A stretch of 51,599 nucleotides of DNA from Vasconcelosia minhoensis LEGE 07310 (lineage in GTDB: Bacteria; Cyanobacteriota; Cyanobacteriia; Phormidesmidales; Phormidesmidaceae): positions 1-51,599 of the forward strand of contig NZ_JADEXG010000036.1 in the NCBI RefSeq assembly GCF_015207255.1, in the 5' to 3' direction. This document shows positions 7,720-17,088 of the stretch, in pieces. The translations under genes were made by a program, and so were the position numbers. The notes beneath the pieces are model-generated. The model saw only the letters and a list, made by a program, of their open reading frames with translations, searched no databases and was not told the origin of the DNA. Within the stretch, counting starts at the first letter, position 1; every line of letters starts with the position of its first letter.

Positions 7720-8313
7720 ATGCTTCCCCAATTTGTTCTTGCTTCCGCTTCCCCCGCCCGCCGACAGCTGCTGATTGCCGCAGGGATCCAGCCTTTTGTC
7801 TACGCCAGCGGCTTTGATGAAGACCTGATTCAGATTCGCTACCCGCCTGAGCTGGTGAAGGCTCTGGCCCGGGCCAAGGCTGAGCTGGTAGCGCCACAGT
7901 TTTCCCAGTCGCTGGTGCTGGGCTGCGACTCGGTCTTTGCGTTTAACGGCGAGGTCTATGGCAAGCCCGAATCCAACGAGGAGGCGATTCGGCGTTGGCA
8001 GAAGATGCGCGGCCATTTCGGCGAACTCTATACCGGCCACGCCCTAATTGCCCCCGGCGGCATCACGCGAATTCAGTATGATGTTACCCGAGTTCATTTC
8101 GCCCAGGTGTCAGACGCTGAGATTGAAGCCTATGTAGCGACGGGCGAGCCGATCTGCTGTGCCGGGGCCTTTACGACCGACGGTCGGGGCAGCCTGTTTG
8201 TCGAAAAGCTGGAGGGCTGTCATACAAACGTGATTGGCCTCAGCCTGCCTCTGCTGCGGCAAATGCTAGCGGATCTAGGCTACCAAATCACGGATTTCTG
8301 GACTCGGGGTTAG
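7720..8313 (+). CDS. maf: Maf-like nucleoside triphosphate pyrophosphatase
   Basis: A 197-aa cytoplasmic enzyme that hydrolyses non-canonical or excess nucleoside triphosphates (dTTP/UTP or m7GTP classes), limiting misincorporation and linked to septation. The N-terminal [14 protein letters not shown] motif, the [10 protein letters not shown] active-site strand with the catalytic Asp and the [14 protein letters not shown] motif are all present. [20 protein letters not shown] and [19 protein letters not shown] complete the family pattern. Length is normal. It starts with the ATG at 7720 and sits between psbP and the UPF0182 gene. The exact nucleotide class is undetermined. Confidence 0.9.
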   Translation: MLPQFVLASASPARRQLLIAAGIQPFVYASGFDEDLIQIRYPPELVKALARAKAELVAPQFSQSLVLGCDSVFAFNGEVYGKPESNEEAIRRWQKMRGHFGELYTGHALIAPGGITRIQYDVTRVHFAQVSDAEIEAYVATGEPICCAGAFTTDGRGSLFVEKLEGCHTNVIGLSLPLLRQMLADLGYQITDFWTRG

Positions 8314-8357
8314 AGTGGGGAGTAGGGGAGTGATGGAATGGGTGGAGGGTAGAGGGT
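8311..8357. repeat. G-rich GGGGAGTAGGGGAGTGATGG spacer repeat
   Basis: Nearly the whole spacer between maf and the UPF0182 gene is GAGTGGGGAGTAGGGGAG-like sequence followed by GGGTGGAGGGTAGAGGGT. It resembles the spacers at 3668-3706 and 6961-7050. Confidence 0.5.
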
Positions 8358-11300
8358 ATGGCTGAGGCTTGGGATCGGCCCCGGCGACGGGTTGCCTACG
8401 GGCGCTGGATTGCGATCTCGCTTGGTCTTCTCACTCTGGGCCACATCCTCACCTATCTCTGGGCTGAGGGGCTGTGGTTTCAAGACCTGGACTATTTCTA
8501 TGCCTATGGGCTGCGGGTGCGAATGCAGGCGGGGCTGGGCGGGCTGGCTTTTTTGGGCAGTTTGGCAATTGCGCTGGCAAATTTGCGGCTGGCGCAGCGG
8601 CTCCAGTTTAACCGCTACTGCGTGCTGCCGAATCAGGCTAGTCTGCGTTCGGGGCTAGGGCTGCGGTGGCTGCTGCCGCTGGGGCTGGGGCTGGGGCTGC
8701 TGATCGGGCTGGTGCTGATCTACCATGGTCAGATTGCGATCGCGCGGTGGGAGCTGCCGCAGGTTTCCAGTGCACTGCCGCCGCTGCCGCTCTGGCTGAA
8801 TGCTCAGTCAGTCTGGCAAATTATTCAGCAGCTGGTGGCCCAGCCCTGGCAGGGGGCAATTGTGATTGCCGTCGCGATCTCGCTGCTGATCCGCCCCGGC
8901 GTTTTTGTGCCGCTCAGCGCCTGGGTACTGAGCGTTAGCTTTAGTCTGCTGATGGCGGAGCAGTGGTCGCGGGTGCTGCCCGCCTTTAACCCGACTGCCT
9001 TTGAGACCGCCGACCCGGTCTTTGGTCGCGATATTAGCTTTTATATTTTTCGACTGCCGGTTTTGGAGCTGCTGGAGTTCTGGCTATCGGGGCTGCTGCT
9101 GTTTTCGCTGGCGGCGGTGGCGCTGCTCTATCTGTTGGCGGGCAATAGCCTCAGTCAGGGCCGGTTTATTGGCTTTTCCTCCGCTCAGCAGCGCCATCTG
9201 TACGGGCTGGGCGGGCTACTGCTACTGGCGACGGCCTTCAATCACTGGCTGACCCGCTACGAGCTGCTCTATTCCGAGCAGGGCGTTACCTACGGCGCTA
9301 GCTATACCGATATTCATGTCGATCTGCCGGTGAATACGGGGCTCTGCCTGATTGCCCTGGGGCTAGCGGTGGCGCTGCTGTGGCGTACCGTTTTCTGGTC
9401 GCAGAATCCGCGCAAGCAGCCGCTGCGATCGCGCCCGCTGATCGGCGCGGTCATGATCTATCTCACCTTTGCCCTGGTCGGCAATACGGCAGCCCCCTGG
9501 CTGGTACAGCGGCTGGTGGTGCAGCCGAATGAGCTGGTGCGAGAGCGGCCCTACATTGAGCGCACCATTGCCTTTACCCGAGCTGCCTTTGACCTCTCCA
9601 ATATCCAAACTGAGGAGTTTGACCCCCAGGGCGGTCTGACCGCCGCTGACCTAGAGGACAATGACCTGACCATCCGCAATATTCGCGTTTGGGACACGCG
9701 ACCGCTGCTGGAATCCAATCGACAGCTCCAGCAGATTCGGCTGTATTACGAATTTGCCGATGCCGATGTCGATCGCTATACCCTGATCCGGGATGAAGGC
9801 CCGAGCGATCGCCGTCAGGTTTTGATTTCGGCTCGCGAGCTGAACTATGAGCGGGTCCCCGACATTGCCAAAACCTGGGTGAATGAGCACCTAATCTACA
9901 CCCACGGCTACGGCTTTACGATCAGCCCGGTGAACACGGCTGGAGCGGGGGGGCTGCCCGACTATTTTATTAAAGACATTGCTCATACGCCTAGCTCTCC
10001 CGTCGTAGCGCAAAGCATTCCCGTGGGGGCACCGCGGCTCTATTTTGGTGAGCTGACGAATACCTACATCATGACCTCGACCAAGGTGCAGGAGCTAGAC
10101 TATCCCAGCGGCAGTGACAATATCTATACCACCTATGCCGGGCAGGGTGGGATTGGGATTGGCACGTTCTGGCGACGGCTGCTGTTTGCCAAGCATCTGG
10201 CCGACTGGAAGATGCTATTGACGGAAGACTTTACCCCCAATACCCAGCTGCTCTACCGCCGCAGTATTCGAGAGCGCGTGAACCAGATTGCGCCCTTTCT
10301 GCAGTTCGATGGCGATCCCTATCTGGTCGTCGCCGATGCCGAGGGAAATTTTGCACCCCGGACTGCGCCCGAGGATGAGACAGGGGAGGCTGTTGCGACC
10401 GATGAGGCGAACTATCTGTATTGGATGATCGATGCCTATACGACTAGCGATCGCTATCCCTACGCCGACCCCGGAGAAAATCCGTTTAACTACATCCGCA
10501 ACTCGATTAAGGTGGTCGTCGATGCCTACCAGGGAACGGTTCAATTTTACGTCGCCGACGAGTCCGACCCGATCATTCGCACCTGGGCCAGCATTTTTCC
10601 CAACCTGTTTCAGCCGCTGGCGGCCATGCCCGATGCGCTGCTGGCCCATATTCGCTACCCGCAGGATTTTTCGCTAATTCAGTCGAACCAGCTCCTGACC
10701 TATCACATGACCGACCCGCAGGTTTTTTATAACCGGGAAGACCAGTGGCGCGCCCCGACCGAAATCTACGCTAACGAATCTCAGGTGGTGGAGCCCTACT
10801 ATCTGATTATGGAACTGCCCGGAAACGAATCGGGTGAGTTTGTGCTGCTGCGGCCCTTTACCCCAGCCCAGCGGAATAACCTGATTGCCTGGCTAGCGGC
10901 CCGCTCCGACGGCGAGCAGTATGGTCGCCAGCTGCTCTACCGCTTTCCCAAGCAGGAGCTGGTGTTTGGGCCAGAGCAGATTGAGGCCCGAATCAATCAG
11001 GACCCGCAGATTTCTCAGCGCATCTCGCTGTGGGATACCCAGGGCTCGCGGGCCAACCAGGGAAATCTGCTGGTGATTCCGATTGAGCAGTCGCTGCTCT
11101 ATGTCGAGCCGCTCTATTTGGAAGCTGAGCAAAACCGACTGCCAATCCTGGCCCGCGTAATTGTTGCCTATGAAAACCGAATTGCCATGGCCGAAACCCT
11201 CAATCAGGCTTTGGACGCTATTTTTCGGAGAGAGGAACCTTCCAGCCCGGCCATTTTGCGCGAGCTCGACAACACTGAAGGAATCGACGATCTGCTGCTC

Positions 11301-11363
11301 CCTAACGCTGCCGAAACCGAATCAACAGGCGACACTCCTACGGAGGAACTTCCGGCTGACTAA
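8358..11363 (+). CDS. UPF0182 family large integral membrane protein
   Basis: A 1001-aa protein of UPF0182, widespread in cyanobacteria and actinobacteria, with no established function. The first ~370 residues contain about seven hydrophobic segments (for example around 20-37, 60-78, 104-124, 170-200, 240-262, 280-296 and 325-345). The remainder is a large, probably extracytoplasmic domain with family motifs such as RPYIERTIAFTRAAFDL, YPSGSDNIYTTYAGQGG, LLYRRSIRERVNQIAPFL and YPYADPGENPFNYIRNS. The C-terminus is acidic. Length is normal. It stands alone; the next gene is over 200 bp away and visibly different in base composition. Confidence 0.9.
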   Translation: MAEAWDRPRRRVAYGRWIAISLGLLTLGHILTYLWAEGLWFQDLDYFYAYGLRVRMQAGLGGLAFLGSLAIALANLRLAQRLQFNRYCVLPNQASLRSGLGLRWLLPLGLGLGLLIGLVLIYHGQIAIARWELPQVSSALPPLPLWLNAQSVWQIIQQLVAQPWQGAIVIAVAISLLIRPGVFVPLSAWVLSVSFSLLMAEQWSRVLPAFNPTAFETADPVFGRDISFYIFRLPVLELLEFWLSGLLLFSLAAVALLYLLAGNSLSQGRFIGFSSAQQRHLYGLGGLLLLATAFNHWLTRYELLYSEQGVTYGASYTDIHVDLPVNTGLCLIALGLAVALLWRTVFWSQNPRKQPLRSRPLIGAVMIYLTFALVGNTAAPWLVQRLVVQPNELVRERPYIERTIAFTRAAFDLSNIQTEEFDPQGGLTAADLEDNDLTIRNIRVWDTRPLLESNRQLQQIRLYYEFADADVDRYTLIRDEGPSDRRQVLISARELNYERVPDIAKTWVNEHLIYTHGYGFTISPVNTAGAGGLPDYFIKDIAHTPSSPVVAQSIPVGAPRLYFGELTNTYIMTSTKVQELDYPSGSDNIYTTYAGQGGIGIGTFWRRLLFAKHLADWKMLLTEDFTPNTQLLYRRSIRERVNQIAPFLQFDGDPYLVVADAEGNFAPRTAPEDETGEAVATDEANYLYWMIDAYTTSDRYPYADPGENPFNYIRNSIKVVVDAYQGTVQFYVADESDPIIRTWASIFPNLFQPLAAMPDALLAHIRYPQDFSLIQSNQLLTYHMTDPQVFYNREDQWRAPTEIYANESQVVEPYYLIMELPGNESGEFVLLRPFTPAQRNNLIAWLAARSDGEQYGRQLLYRFPKQELVFGPEQIEARINQDPQISQRISLWDTQGSRANQGNLLVIPIEQSLLYVEPLYLEAEQNRLPILARVIVAYENRIAMAETLNQALDAIFRREEPSSPAILRELDNTEGIDDLLLPNAAETESTGDTPTEELPAD

Positions 11364-11368
11364 GGCTA

Positions 11369-11460
11369 TTGACATCCTCCGTTGCGCCCCCTTCCTGGGT
11401 TGGAAGTTAGAATCCTCACCCTGCAACAGGGACTTCATTGTAATCGCCTCTTAATATTCT
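11369..11460. mobile_element. Possible degenerate IS200/IS605-like element end
   Basis: Just after the UPF0182 stop, TTGACATCCTCCGTTGC is followed about 40 bases later by AGAATCCTCACCC. Many cyanobacterial IS200/IS605 (TnpB) elements end with TTGACATCCTCC followed by a hairpin and GGATTCT-like sequence; the resemblance is from memory and the copy is degenerate. No transposase remains nearby. It lies at the left border of the A/T-richer cellulose genes. Confidence 0.3.
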
Positions 11461-11598
11461 ACTCTGCCCGGTTCAAGATCCGTTAAATTGCGCAGGTGTG
11501 ATCTGCTAAATTTTTGACACTATAAAGCAGGGAAAAGGTTTCATCTGTAAGCATTTTCCTGAGACTCAGTGGTTTGGGCAGGGGGAGTGACGTTACCG

Positions 11599-12882
11599 AT
11601 GAAGCTTGAGTATAAGCAGCAGCCGTTACCCCATGAGGAAGAGGGAACAGAGTTTGAAACTCGTCAATTTATTTTCAGAGCAATTCGCTTAGTCTTCGGG
11701 CTTGGCTTGATTGCAATAATCGGCTATCTTCTCTGGGATAACTATCGAAAAACAACCAGTAGCCAGGCCTACATCAACGGCATTATTATCCCAGTTCGGG
11801 CTCCGATTACTGGAACTTTCAAGATTTCTAATCAAGATTTAGAGCTAACTCCGGGAAAGAGCATTCAGGCGGGGACTACGATTGGCAGGATTGAAAATAT
11901 AAGAGCAGATCCACAGCTGGCAACGACACAGCAGCAGCTGCGATCGCAAGTTCAGCAAACTGAGAAGCAGCTTGAAAATATCCAGATCAAGATTGAAAAT
12001 CGACAACAGTCTCTGCAAAAAGTCGCTCACAAGTCAAACCAAGAGAATGCGCTGCAGGTCGAGTCCGCTCAGGCTCAGGTCAACCGCCGCTTCAATCAGC
12101 TACAGCAAGCACAGAAAACGGCTGAGTTTACCCAGCGAGAAGCACAGCGCTATCGGCAACTGGGAGCCGCAGGAGCCGTCTCTCGGAATCGAGTTGAGGA
12201 AGAAGATACTGAAGCTCAAATAGCCCAGGAAATCGTCGATGCCAGTCAGGCCCAGCTGGCTCAGGCCAGAGCGGACCTAGCCGCGGCAAAGGCTGGTCTG
12301 TCGCTCGAAGGGGGCAATAGCTTCAGCTATCCTCAGGTTCGTCGCCAGGAGCTTCAAACCGAAATTGCTGACCTACAGCTTCAGCTCAAAGCATTAAAGA
12401 CCCAACAGGAGCAGCAAAAATCAGAGCTGGGAACAGCCGACCAGCAATTTCAATTACAAACCCGTGCCGCAGTTAAGATGCCAACCACAGGTGTGGTATG
12501 GTCGGTCGAGAACCCACCCAGCTCCCAGGGCACTACTCTTTCAGCAGGCGATACCATTTTCCGAGTAGTTCAATGTAGCGAGACCTGGGTAGAGGCATTC
12601 TTCCCTGAGAACGAGATTGAAGAACTTTCCATCGGGACTCCGGCTCAGATTAAACTCTTAGCTGGCAACAGTACTTTTTCCGGCAGCGTGCAGAGAATTC
12701 GGGCAGGGGTCGGACGAGTTTCCCCGGGTCAAGAGTCAGCCGTTCCTCCACCGGATCAGGTCAGACGGGAGGTAGCTGTTCGCCTCTCCATAGATAATCC
12801 AATTAAGGCCCCTGCTGAGTTCTGCGGCATTGGCCGGAGCGTAGAAGTGACTTTCTCAGAGGGGCAGGGGTTGTTCTTTTGA
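11599..12882 (+). CDS. HlyD/MFP-family membrane fusion protein of cellulose secretion unit
   Basis: About 427 aa. A single transmembrane segment (about residues 29-46, FRAIRLVFGLGLIAIIGYLL) is followed by a barrel-sandwich half (PVRAPITGTFKISNQDLELT), a long glutamine-rich coiled coil (about 95-290) and the second half with AAVKMPTTGVVWSVENPPSS. This is the HlyD/EmrA adaptor architecture that spans the periplasm. It overlaps the downstream cellulose synthase gene by four bases, so the two are coupled. In Thermosynechococcus a HlyD-like protein (XcsB, as I recall) works with the cellulose synthase XcsA, so the same role is likely. ATG 11599 has GGGGGA upstream; a GTG at 11569 is less likely. 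It is A/T-richer than its left neighbours. Confidence 0.82.
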   Translation: MKLEYKQQPLPHEEEGTEFETRQFIFRAIRLVFGLGLIAIIGYLLWDNYRKTTSSQAYINGIIIPVRAPITGTFKISNQDLELTPGKSIQAGTTIGRIENIRADPQLATTQQQLRSQVQQTEKQLENIQIKIENRQQSLQKVAHKSNQENALQVESAQAQVNRRFNQLQQAQKTAEFTQREAQRYRQLGAAGAVSRNRVEEEDTEAQIAQEIVDASQAQLAQARADLAAAKAGLSLEGGNSFSYPQVRRQELQTEIADLQLQLKALKTQQEQQKSELGTADQQFQLQTRAAVKMPTTGVVWSVENPPSSQGTTLSAGDTIFRVVQCSETWVEAFFPENEIEELSIGTPAQIKLLAGNSTFSGSVQRIRAGVGRVSPGQESAVPPPDQVRREVAVRLSIDNPIKAPAEFCGIGRSVEVTFSEGQGLFF

Positions 12883-15038
12883 GCAGATTTAACTTGTTTC
12901 GCTGGTTTGAAGGTCTGGTATTCCTACTGGGAACCAGCCTAACGGTAATCTGGCTGACTCAGGAGTTCTGGCTAAATATTCTGGCTAAATTCGCTAGCTT
13001 CTGGCGATGGGGAACGTTTGTTTTTATTGCTCCAGGAAACTCATGGCAATCTCTGCTCCTGCCATCCTTTATCCTGGCTGCTTGCCTACTGGCAACGCAG
13101 CTCCTTTCTCCTTCAGCTTCGGTCTGGTCGAGGATTCTTGTTTCTGGCAGCCTGATTTTCTTAGGAGGACGGTATCTGCTCTGGCGGATGTTTAGTACCT
13201 TGAACCTGGATGATCCCCTCAATGGCAGCCTGAGCCTTCTGCTGTTTTTCATGGAGCTGGTCAACTTTACCAATACGATTGCCTTTTTCATCTTGACAAT
13301 CCCTAGTATTGACCGTTCCTCAGAAGCTGATCGCTTACAAAAGGCAGTCCTAGATGGAATTTTTCTGCCATGGGTAGATATTTTGATCCCCACCTATAAT
13401 GAACCAGTGGCAGTGCTCCGACGCACAATTATCGGCTGCCAAGCTCTAGACTATCCGCATAAACGTATTTATCTTTTGGACGATACTCGTCGTCACTCTA
13501 TCCGCTATCTGTCTCAGGAGCTGGGGTGCTTTTATCTTGATCGCCCTGACAACCGCCATGCTAAGGCAGGGAATATCAACCATGCGTTGCCCTACCTTGA
13601 GGGAGACTTAGTTACCATATTTGACGCTGATTTTGTTCCAACTCGGAATTTCCTGACCCGCACAGTCGGTTTTTTCCAGAATCCTCAGGTTGCCCTGGTT
13701 CAGACTCCCCAGACCTTTTATAACGATGGTCCAATTGTAAAAGATTTGGGGCTTCAGGGCATCCTCACCAATGAACAAGCGCTGTTCTTCAGGCATGTCC
13801 AGCCTAGCCGAGATGTTGTCAATGCCATTATTTGCGCTGGTTCTAGTTTCGTAGTCCGGCGAAATGCCCTGGATCAAATGGGTGGAATCCCAACGGCTAG
13901 CATCACTGAAGATTTCTTGATTTCGCTCAAGCTACAGTCTTTGGGATATCGTCTCAAGTACTTAAATGAAGGACTGTCTGCTGGCTTGGCCCCGGAAAGC
14001 ATTGGTGCCTATATTAACCAGCGTTTGCGCTGGGGCAGGGGAACCATCCAATCTATTTTCACAGACGCGAATCTTTTTACGCTCAAAGGCTTAAGTTTCA
14101 TCCAGCGATTAACCCACGGGACGGGCTTGCTCTACTGGTTTTTATCCCTGCCGCGACTGGTTTTTTTACTGATCCCCCTGGCCTATTTACTCTTTCAGCT
14201 GGTGCCGTTAAGGGCCACAGTAGGTGGCCTGCTTTACTTTTTTGTTCCCCACTATCTAGGGGTTATTCTAGCCTTCTCCTGGATAACCAAAGGTAGGCGA
14301 TCTGCCTTCTGGTCAGACATTTATGAGACCATTCTCTGCGTACCGATGACCTTAACGGTCTTCCAAACCCTGATTAATCCTTTCAGCGAGGGCTTCAAAA
14401 CCACCCCAAAAGGGGTAGTTTCCGAGCAGATTCAGATTAACTGGCGACTCGTTGGCCCTTTGCTGGGGTTACTTGCCCTGTCTTTGTTGGGAATGTTAAA
14501 CGGCATCGTCAATTCAGGATGGTTCACGTTTGGCCCAGGGGCGCTGCGAGTAAATTTGTTTTGGACCTTTTACAATATTATTTTGCTGCAAATTTCCATC
14601 CTGGCCGCGATCGATGTACCAAAGCGTTGCCATACCCGCTTCCGGCACAGTTTAGCTTGTGAACTTCAGTTCGAAAGTTTTTCCCTGTCCGCTGAGACGG
14701 TGGATTTGTCTGAAGGCGGGGCTGCTATCACCCTGCCGCAGCTTAAATTCCCGGACCAGCTGCCGCCCCAAGGAAGATTGAGATTTAGCGATTCAAGCTC
14801 TGAGTTAAGTCAGGCCTCCTTCAATGTGGAGCTGACACGGAGGCCAGTCCGGTCTAAGAAAGGATGGTTACTGGGTACAAAATTCATCAATCTTTCTGCA
14901 GAGGAGGAACGACAGCTAGTGGAGTTTCTCTATTGCCAGCCAGACCAGTGGCAGGACCGGAAAATACCAGAACCTGTAACTGCTTGGGCCATGGTGAAGT
15001 CTGCGTTTAGCTTCCATTCCCTGGCTGAGACCCGCTAG
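12879..15038 (+). CDS. Cellulose synthase catalytic subunit (BcsA/XcsA-like GT2 with PilZ)
   Basis: A 719-aa inner-membrane synthase that polymerises UDP-glucose into beta-1,4-glucan. N-terminal membrane helices are followed by a GT2 domain with DD (201-202), DAD (249-251), the QTPQTFYN loop (275-282), catalytic TED (343-345) and QRLRW (381-385). More membrane helices follow (about 415-570). A PilZ domain then has both c-di-GMP-binding motifs, R583xxxR587 and DLSEGG (609-614). Activation by c-di-GMP is therefore expected. The start is a TTG whose last two bases and following A form part of the upstream stop (TTGA overlap), with AGGGG eight bases before it. It is convergent with the aconitase gene. 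No bcsB, bcsC or endoglucanase is adjacent. Confidence 0.88.
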   Translation: MSRFNLFRWFEGLVFLLGTSLTVIWLTQEFWLNILAKFASFWRWGTFVFIAPGNSWQSLLLPSFILAACLLATQLLSPSASVWSRILVSGSLIFLGGRYLLWRMFSTLNLDDPLNGSLSLLLFFMELVNFTNTIAFFILTIPSIDRSSEADRLQKAVLDGIFLPWVDILIPTYNEPVAVLRRTIIGCQALDYPHKRIYLLDDTRRHSIRYLSQELGCFYLDRPDNRHAKAGNINHALPYLEGDLVTIFDADFVPTRNFLTRTVGFFQNPQVALVQTPQTFYNDGPIVKDLGLQGILTNEQALFFRHVQPSRDVVNAIICAGSSFVVRRNALDQMGGIPTASITEDFLISLKLQSLGYRLKYLNEGLSAGLAPESIGAYINQRLRWGRGTIQSIFTDANLFTLKGLSFIQRLTHGTGLLYWFLSLPRLVFLLIPLAYLLFQLVPLRATVGGLLYFFVPHYLGVILAFSWITKGRRSAFWSDIYETILCVPMTLTVFQTLINPFSEGFKTTPKGVVSEQIQINWRLVGPLLGLLALSLLGMLNGIVNSGWFTFGPGALRVNLFWTFYNIILLQISILAAIDVPKRCHTRFRHSLACELQFESFSLSAETVDLSEGGAAITLPQLKFPDQLPPQGRLRFSDSSSELSQASFNVELTRRPVRSKKGWLLGTKFINLSAEEERQLVEFLYCQPDQWQDRKIPEPVTAWAMVKSAFSFHSLAETR

Positions 15039-15048
15039 GCTAAATCAA

Positions 15049-15065
15049 TAGGGGCTCATCCCCTA
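15049..15065. terminator. Short hairpin between convergent cellulose synthase and aconitase genes
   Basis: TAGGGG-CTCAT-CCCCTA forms a six-base-pair stem with a five-base loop in the 24-bp gap between two convergent stop codons, overlapping the aconitase stop. It lacks a T-run, so any terminator role is weak. Confidence 0.35.
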
Positions 15066-17018
15066 GGTCAGCTTTGACTTGAAATGATTGATCAATCCGC
15101 CTGAGAGCATCACCTGTTTTTGGCGATCGCTTAAGTGCTCGGTCATTTCATAGGTCTGCGACTTCGTGACATTTTTAACCGTAACCGGTTTGTCCTGCTC
15201 AACGGCGATTCGCAGTCCTTCAATCGCCAGCTCGTCCCCAGCGTCGATGCTGTCATAGTCTTCTGGGTTGGCAAACTCCAGCGGCATAACGCCGAAGTTG
15301 ACCAGGTTTTGCCAGCCGATGCGGGCGTAGGACTTGGCTAAAACGGCGACCTGACCCAGATAGCGGGGCGCGATCGCGGCATGTTCCCGACTCGACCCCT
15401 GGGCGTAGTTATCACCCGCCACAATCACATGACCCCCAGATTTCTCTTTTGCCGTTTTGGCGCGGTCGGTAAAGGTCTCGTCTACCTGATAGTAAACAAA
15501 GTCGCTGATGCCGGGAATATTGCTGCGGAAGGGCAGGACGCGAGACCCGGCGGGCATAATTTCATCGGTCGAAACATTGTCACCGACTTTCAGCAGCACC
15601 GGCACGGAGAAGGCATCGGGCAATGGCTCAAACTCGGGGAAGGATTTGATATTCGGCCCTTTTTCCAGCTCGACCGAGCTACCGTCCTCTGACGGCGCAA
15701 CCAGCATATCGGTATTGACCCGAACATCAGCCGGATTCTGGTACTGGGGATAGCTCATGTCGTATAGCTTCTCCAGCTGGCGCGGGTCGGTGATTTCTCC
15801 GGTCAGCGCTGCCGCTGCTGCCGTTTCGGGGCTGCATAGATAGACCTGGTCGTCGGCGGTACCGGAGCGGCCCGGGAAGTTGCGCGGCATGGTGCGTAGC
15901 GAAATTTGATTGGAGGCGGGGGCCTGACCCATGCCGATGCAGCCGAGACAGCCCGCCTGGTGAAAGCGTGCCCCGGCGTGCATCAGGGACAGAAACTCCG
16001 GCATGGGGGCAAAGTTTTCCACTACCTGGCGGCTGGTGGGATTGATGTCGAAGGAAACGCGATCGCTGGCCACCCGGTCTTTAACAATCGCCCCGACAAT
16101 CCAAAAGTCGCGCAGCCCCGGATTCGCTGACGAGCCAATCACCACCTGATTCACCTCACGGCCCGCCACTTCCCGCACTGGCACCACATTGCCGGGGCTG
16201 CTGGGGCAGGCAATCAGCGGCTCTAGCTGGTCGAGCTGGATCTCTTCATGGCGGTCATACTCGGCTCCAGGATCGGCGATGATTTCTGACCAGGCTGACT
16301 CGCGACCCTGGGCCTTGAGAAACTGACGCAAGGTTGGGTCTGAGGGGAAAATGGTCGAGGTTGCGCCCATCTCGGTGCCCATATTGGCAATCACATGGCG
16401 ATCCATGGCGCTCAGGTTTTCCAGCCCCGGTCCGTAGTATTCGATGATCATGCCGCGGCAGCCGTCTACATCGTAGCGGCGCAGCATTTCCAAAACGACA
16501 TCTTTGGCACTGACCCAGTCCGGCAGCTGACCGGTGAGCTTGACGCCGAGGATCTGCGGCATCTGGACGGCCATCGGTTCACCCGCAATCGCCAGGGCTA
16601 CATCCAGCCCCCCGGCCCCAAACGCTAGCATCGCCATCGAACCGGCAGCGGGCGTATGGCTGTCGGAGCCAATCAGCGTCTTCCCCGGAATGCCGAAGCG
16701 TTCCATATGCACCACATGGCTGATGCCGTTACCGGCTCGGCTATACCAGATGCCAAAGCGCTGACAGGCCGACCGCAGAAACAGATGGTCGTCGGCGTTC
16801 TTAAAATCAGTCTGGAGCAAATTGTGATCGACATACTGCGCCGACAGCTCCGTCCGCGCTCGGTCTAGCCCCATCGCCTCCAGCTCCAGCATGACCATCG
16901 TGCCGGTCGCATCCTGAGTCAGCGACTGGTCAATCTTCAGCCCAATCTCCTTGCCTGGAAGCATTTCGCCAGAAACCAGGTGAGACTGGATCAGCTTCTG
17001 CGCTACGTTCATCGGCAT
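15063..17018 (-). CDS. Aconitate hydratase, short (non-AcnB) type
   Basis: A 651-aa cytoplasmic hydratase/isomerase of the aconitase superfamily, interconverting citrate and isocitrate in the TCA cycle. Seen are GSDSHTP (117-123), the iron-sulphur ligands C357LGC360 in HQAGCLGCIGMGQAP, RNFPGRSGT and, in the C-terminal swivel domain, YAQGSSREHAA. The usual third ligand, Cys in GSCTN, is serine here (IGSSANPG, about 295-302); C271 in IACPSSPGNVVP is a possible substitute. Well-studied cyanobacteria use the longer AcnB (about 860 aa), so this enzyme is unusual for the group and may be laterally acquired. The ATG at 17018 has AGAGGA eight bases upstream. It could instead act on a related tricarboxylate. 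Confidence 0.85.
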   Translation of the reverse strand: MPMNVAQKLIQSHLVSGEMLPGKEIGLKIDQSLTQDATGTMVMLELEAMGLDRARTELSAQYVDHNLLQTDFKNADDHLFLRSACQRFGIWYSRAGNGISHVVHMERFGIPGKTLIGSDSHTPAAGSMAMLAFGAGGLDVALAIAGEPMAVQMPQILGVKLTGQLPDWVSAKDVVLEMLRRYDVDGCRGMIIEYYGPGLENLSAMDRHVIANMGTEMGATSTIFPSDPTLRQFLKAQGRESAWSEIIADPGAEYDRHEEIQLDQLEPLIACPSSPGNVVPVREVAGREVNQVVIGSSANPGLRDFWIVGAIVKDRVASDRVSFDINPTSRQVVENFAPMPEFLSLMHAGARFHQAGCLGCIGMGQAPASNQISLRTMPRNFPGRSGTADDQVYLCSPETAAAAALTGEITDPRQLEKLYDMSYPQYQNPADVRVNTDMLVAPSEDGSSVELEKGPNIKSFPEFEPLPDAFSVPVLLKVGDNVSTDEIMPAGSRVLPFRSNIPGISDFVYYQVDETFTDRAKTAKEKSGGHVIVAGDNYAQGSSREHAAIAPRYLGQVAVLAKSYARIGWQNLVNFGVMPLEFANPEDYDSIDAGDELAIEGLRIAVEQDKPVTVKNVTKSQTYEMTEHLSDRQKQVMLSGGLINHFKSKLT

Positions 17019-17088
17019 GGGGCTATTCCTCTTGAGTCGTCGGCGAAAAGTTAGTTAGGCTAACTGTAAGCTATTAAGCTGAAGGGTT

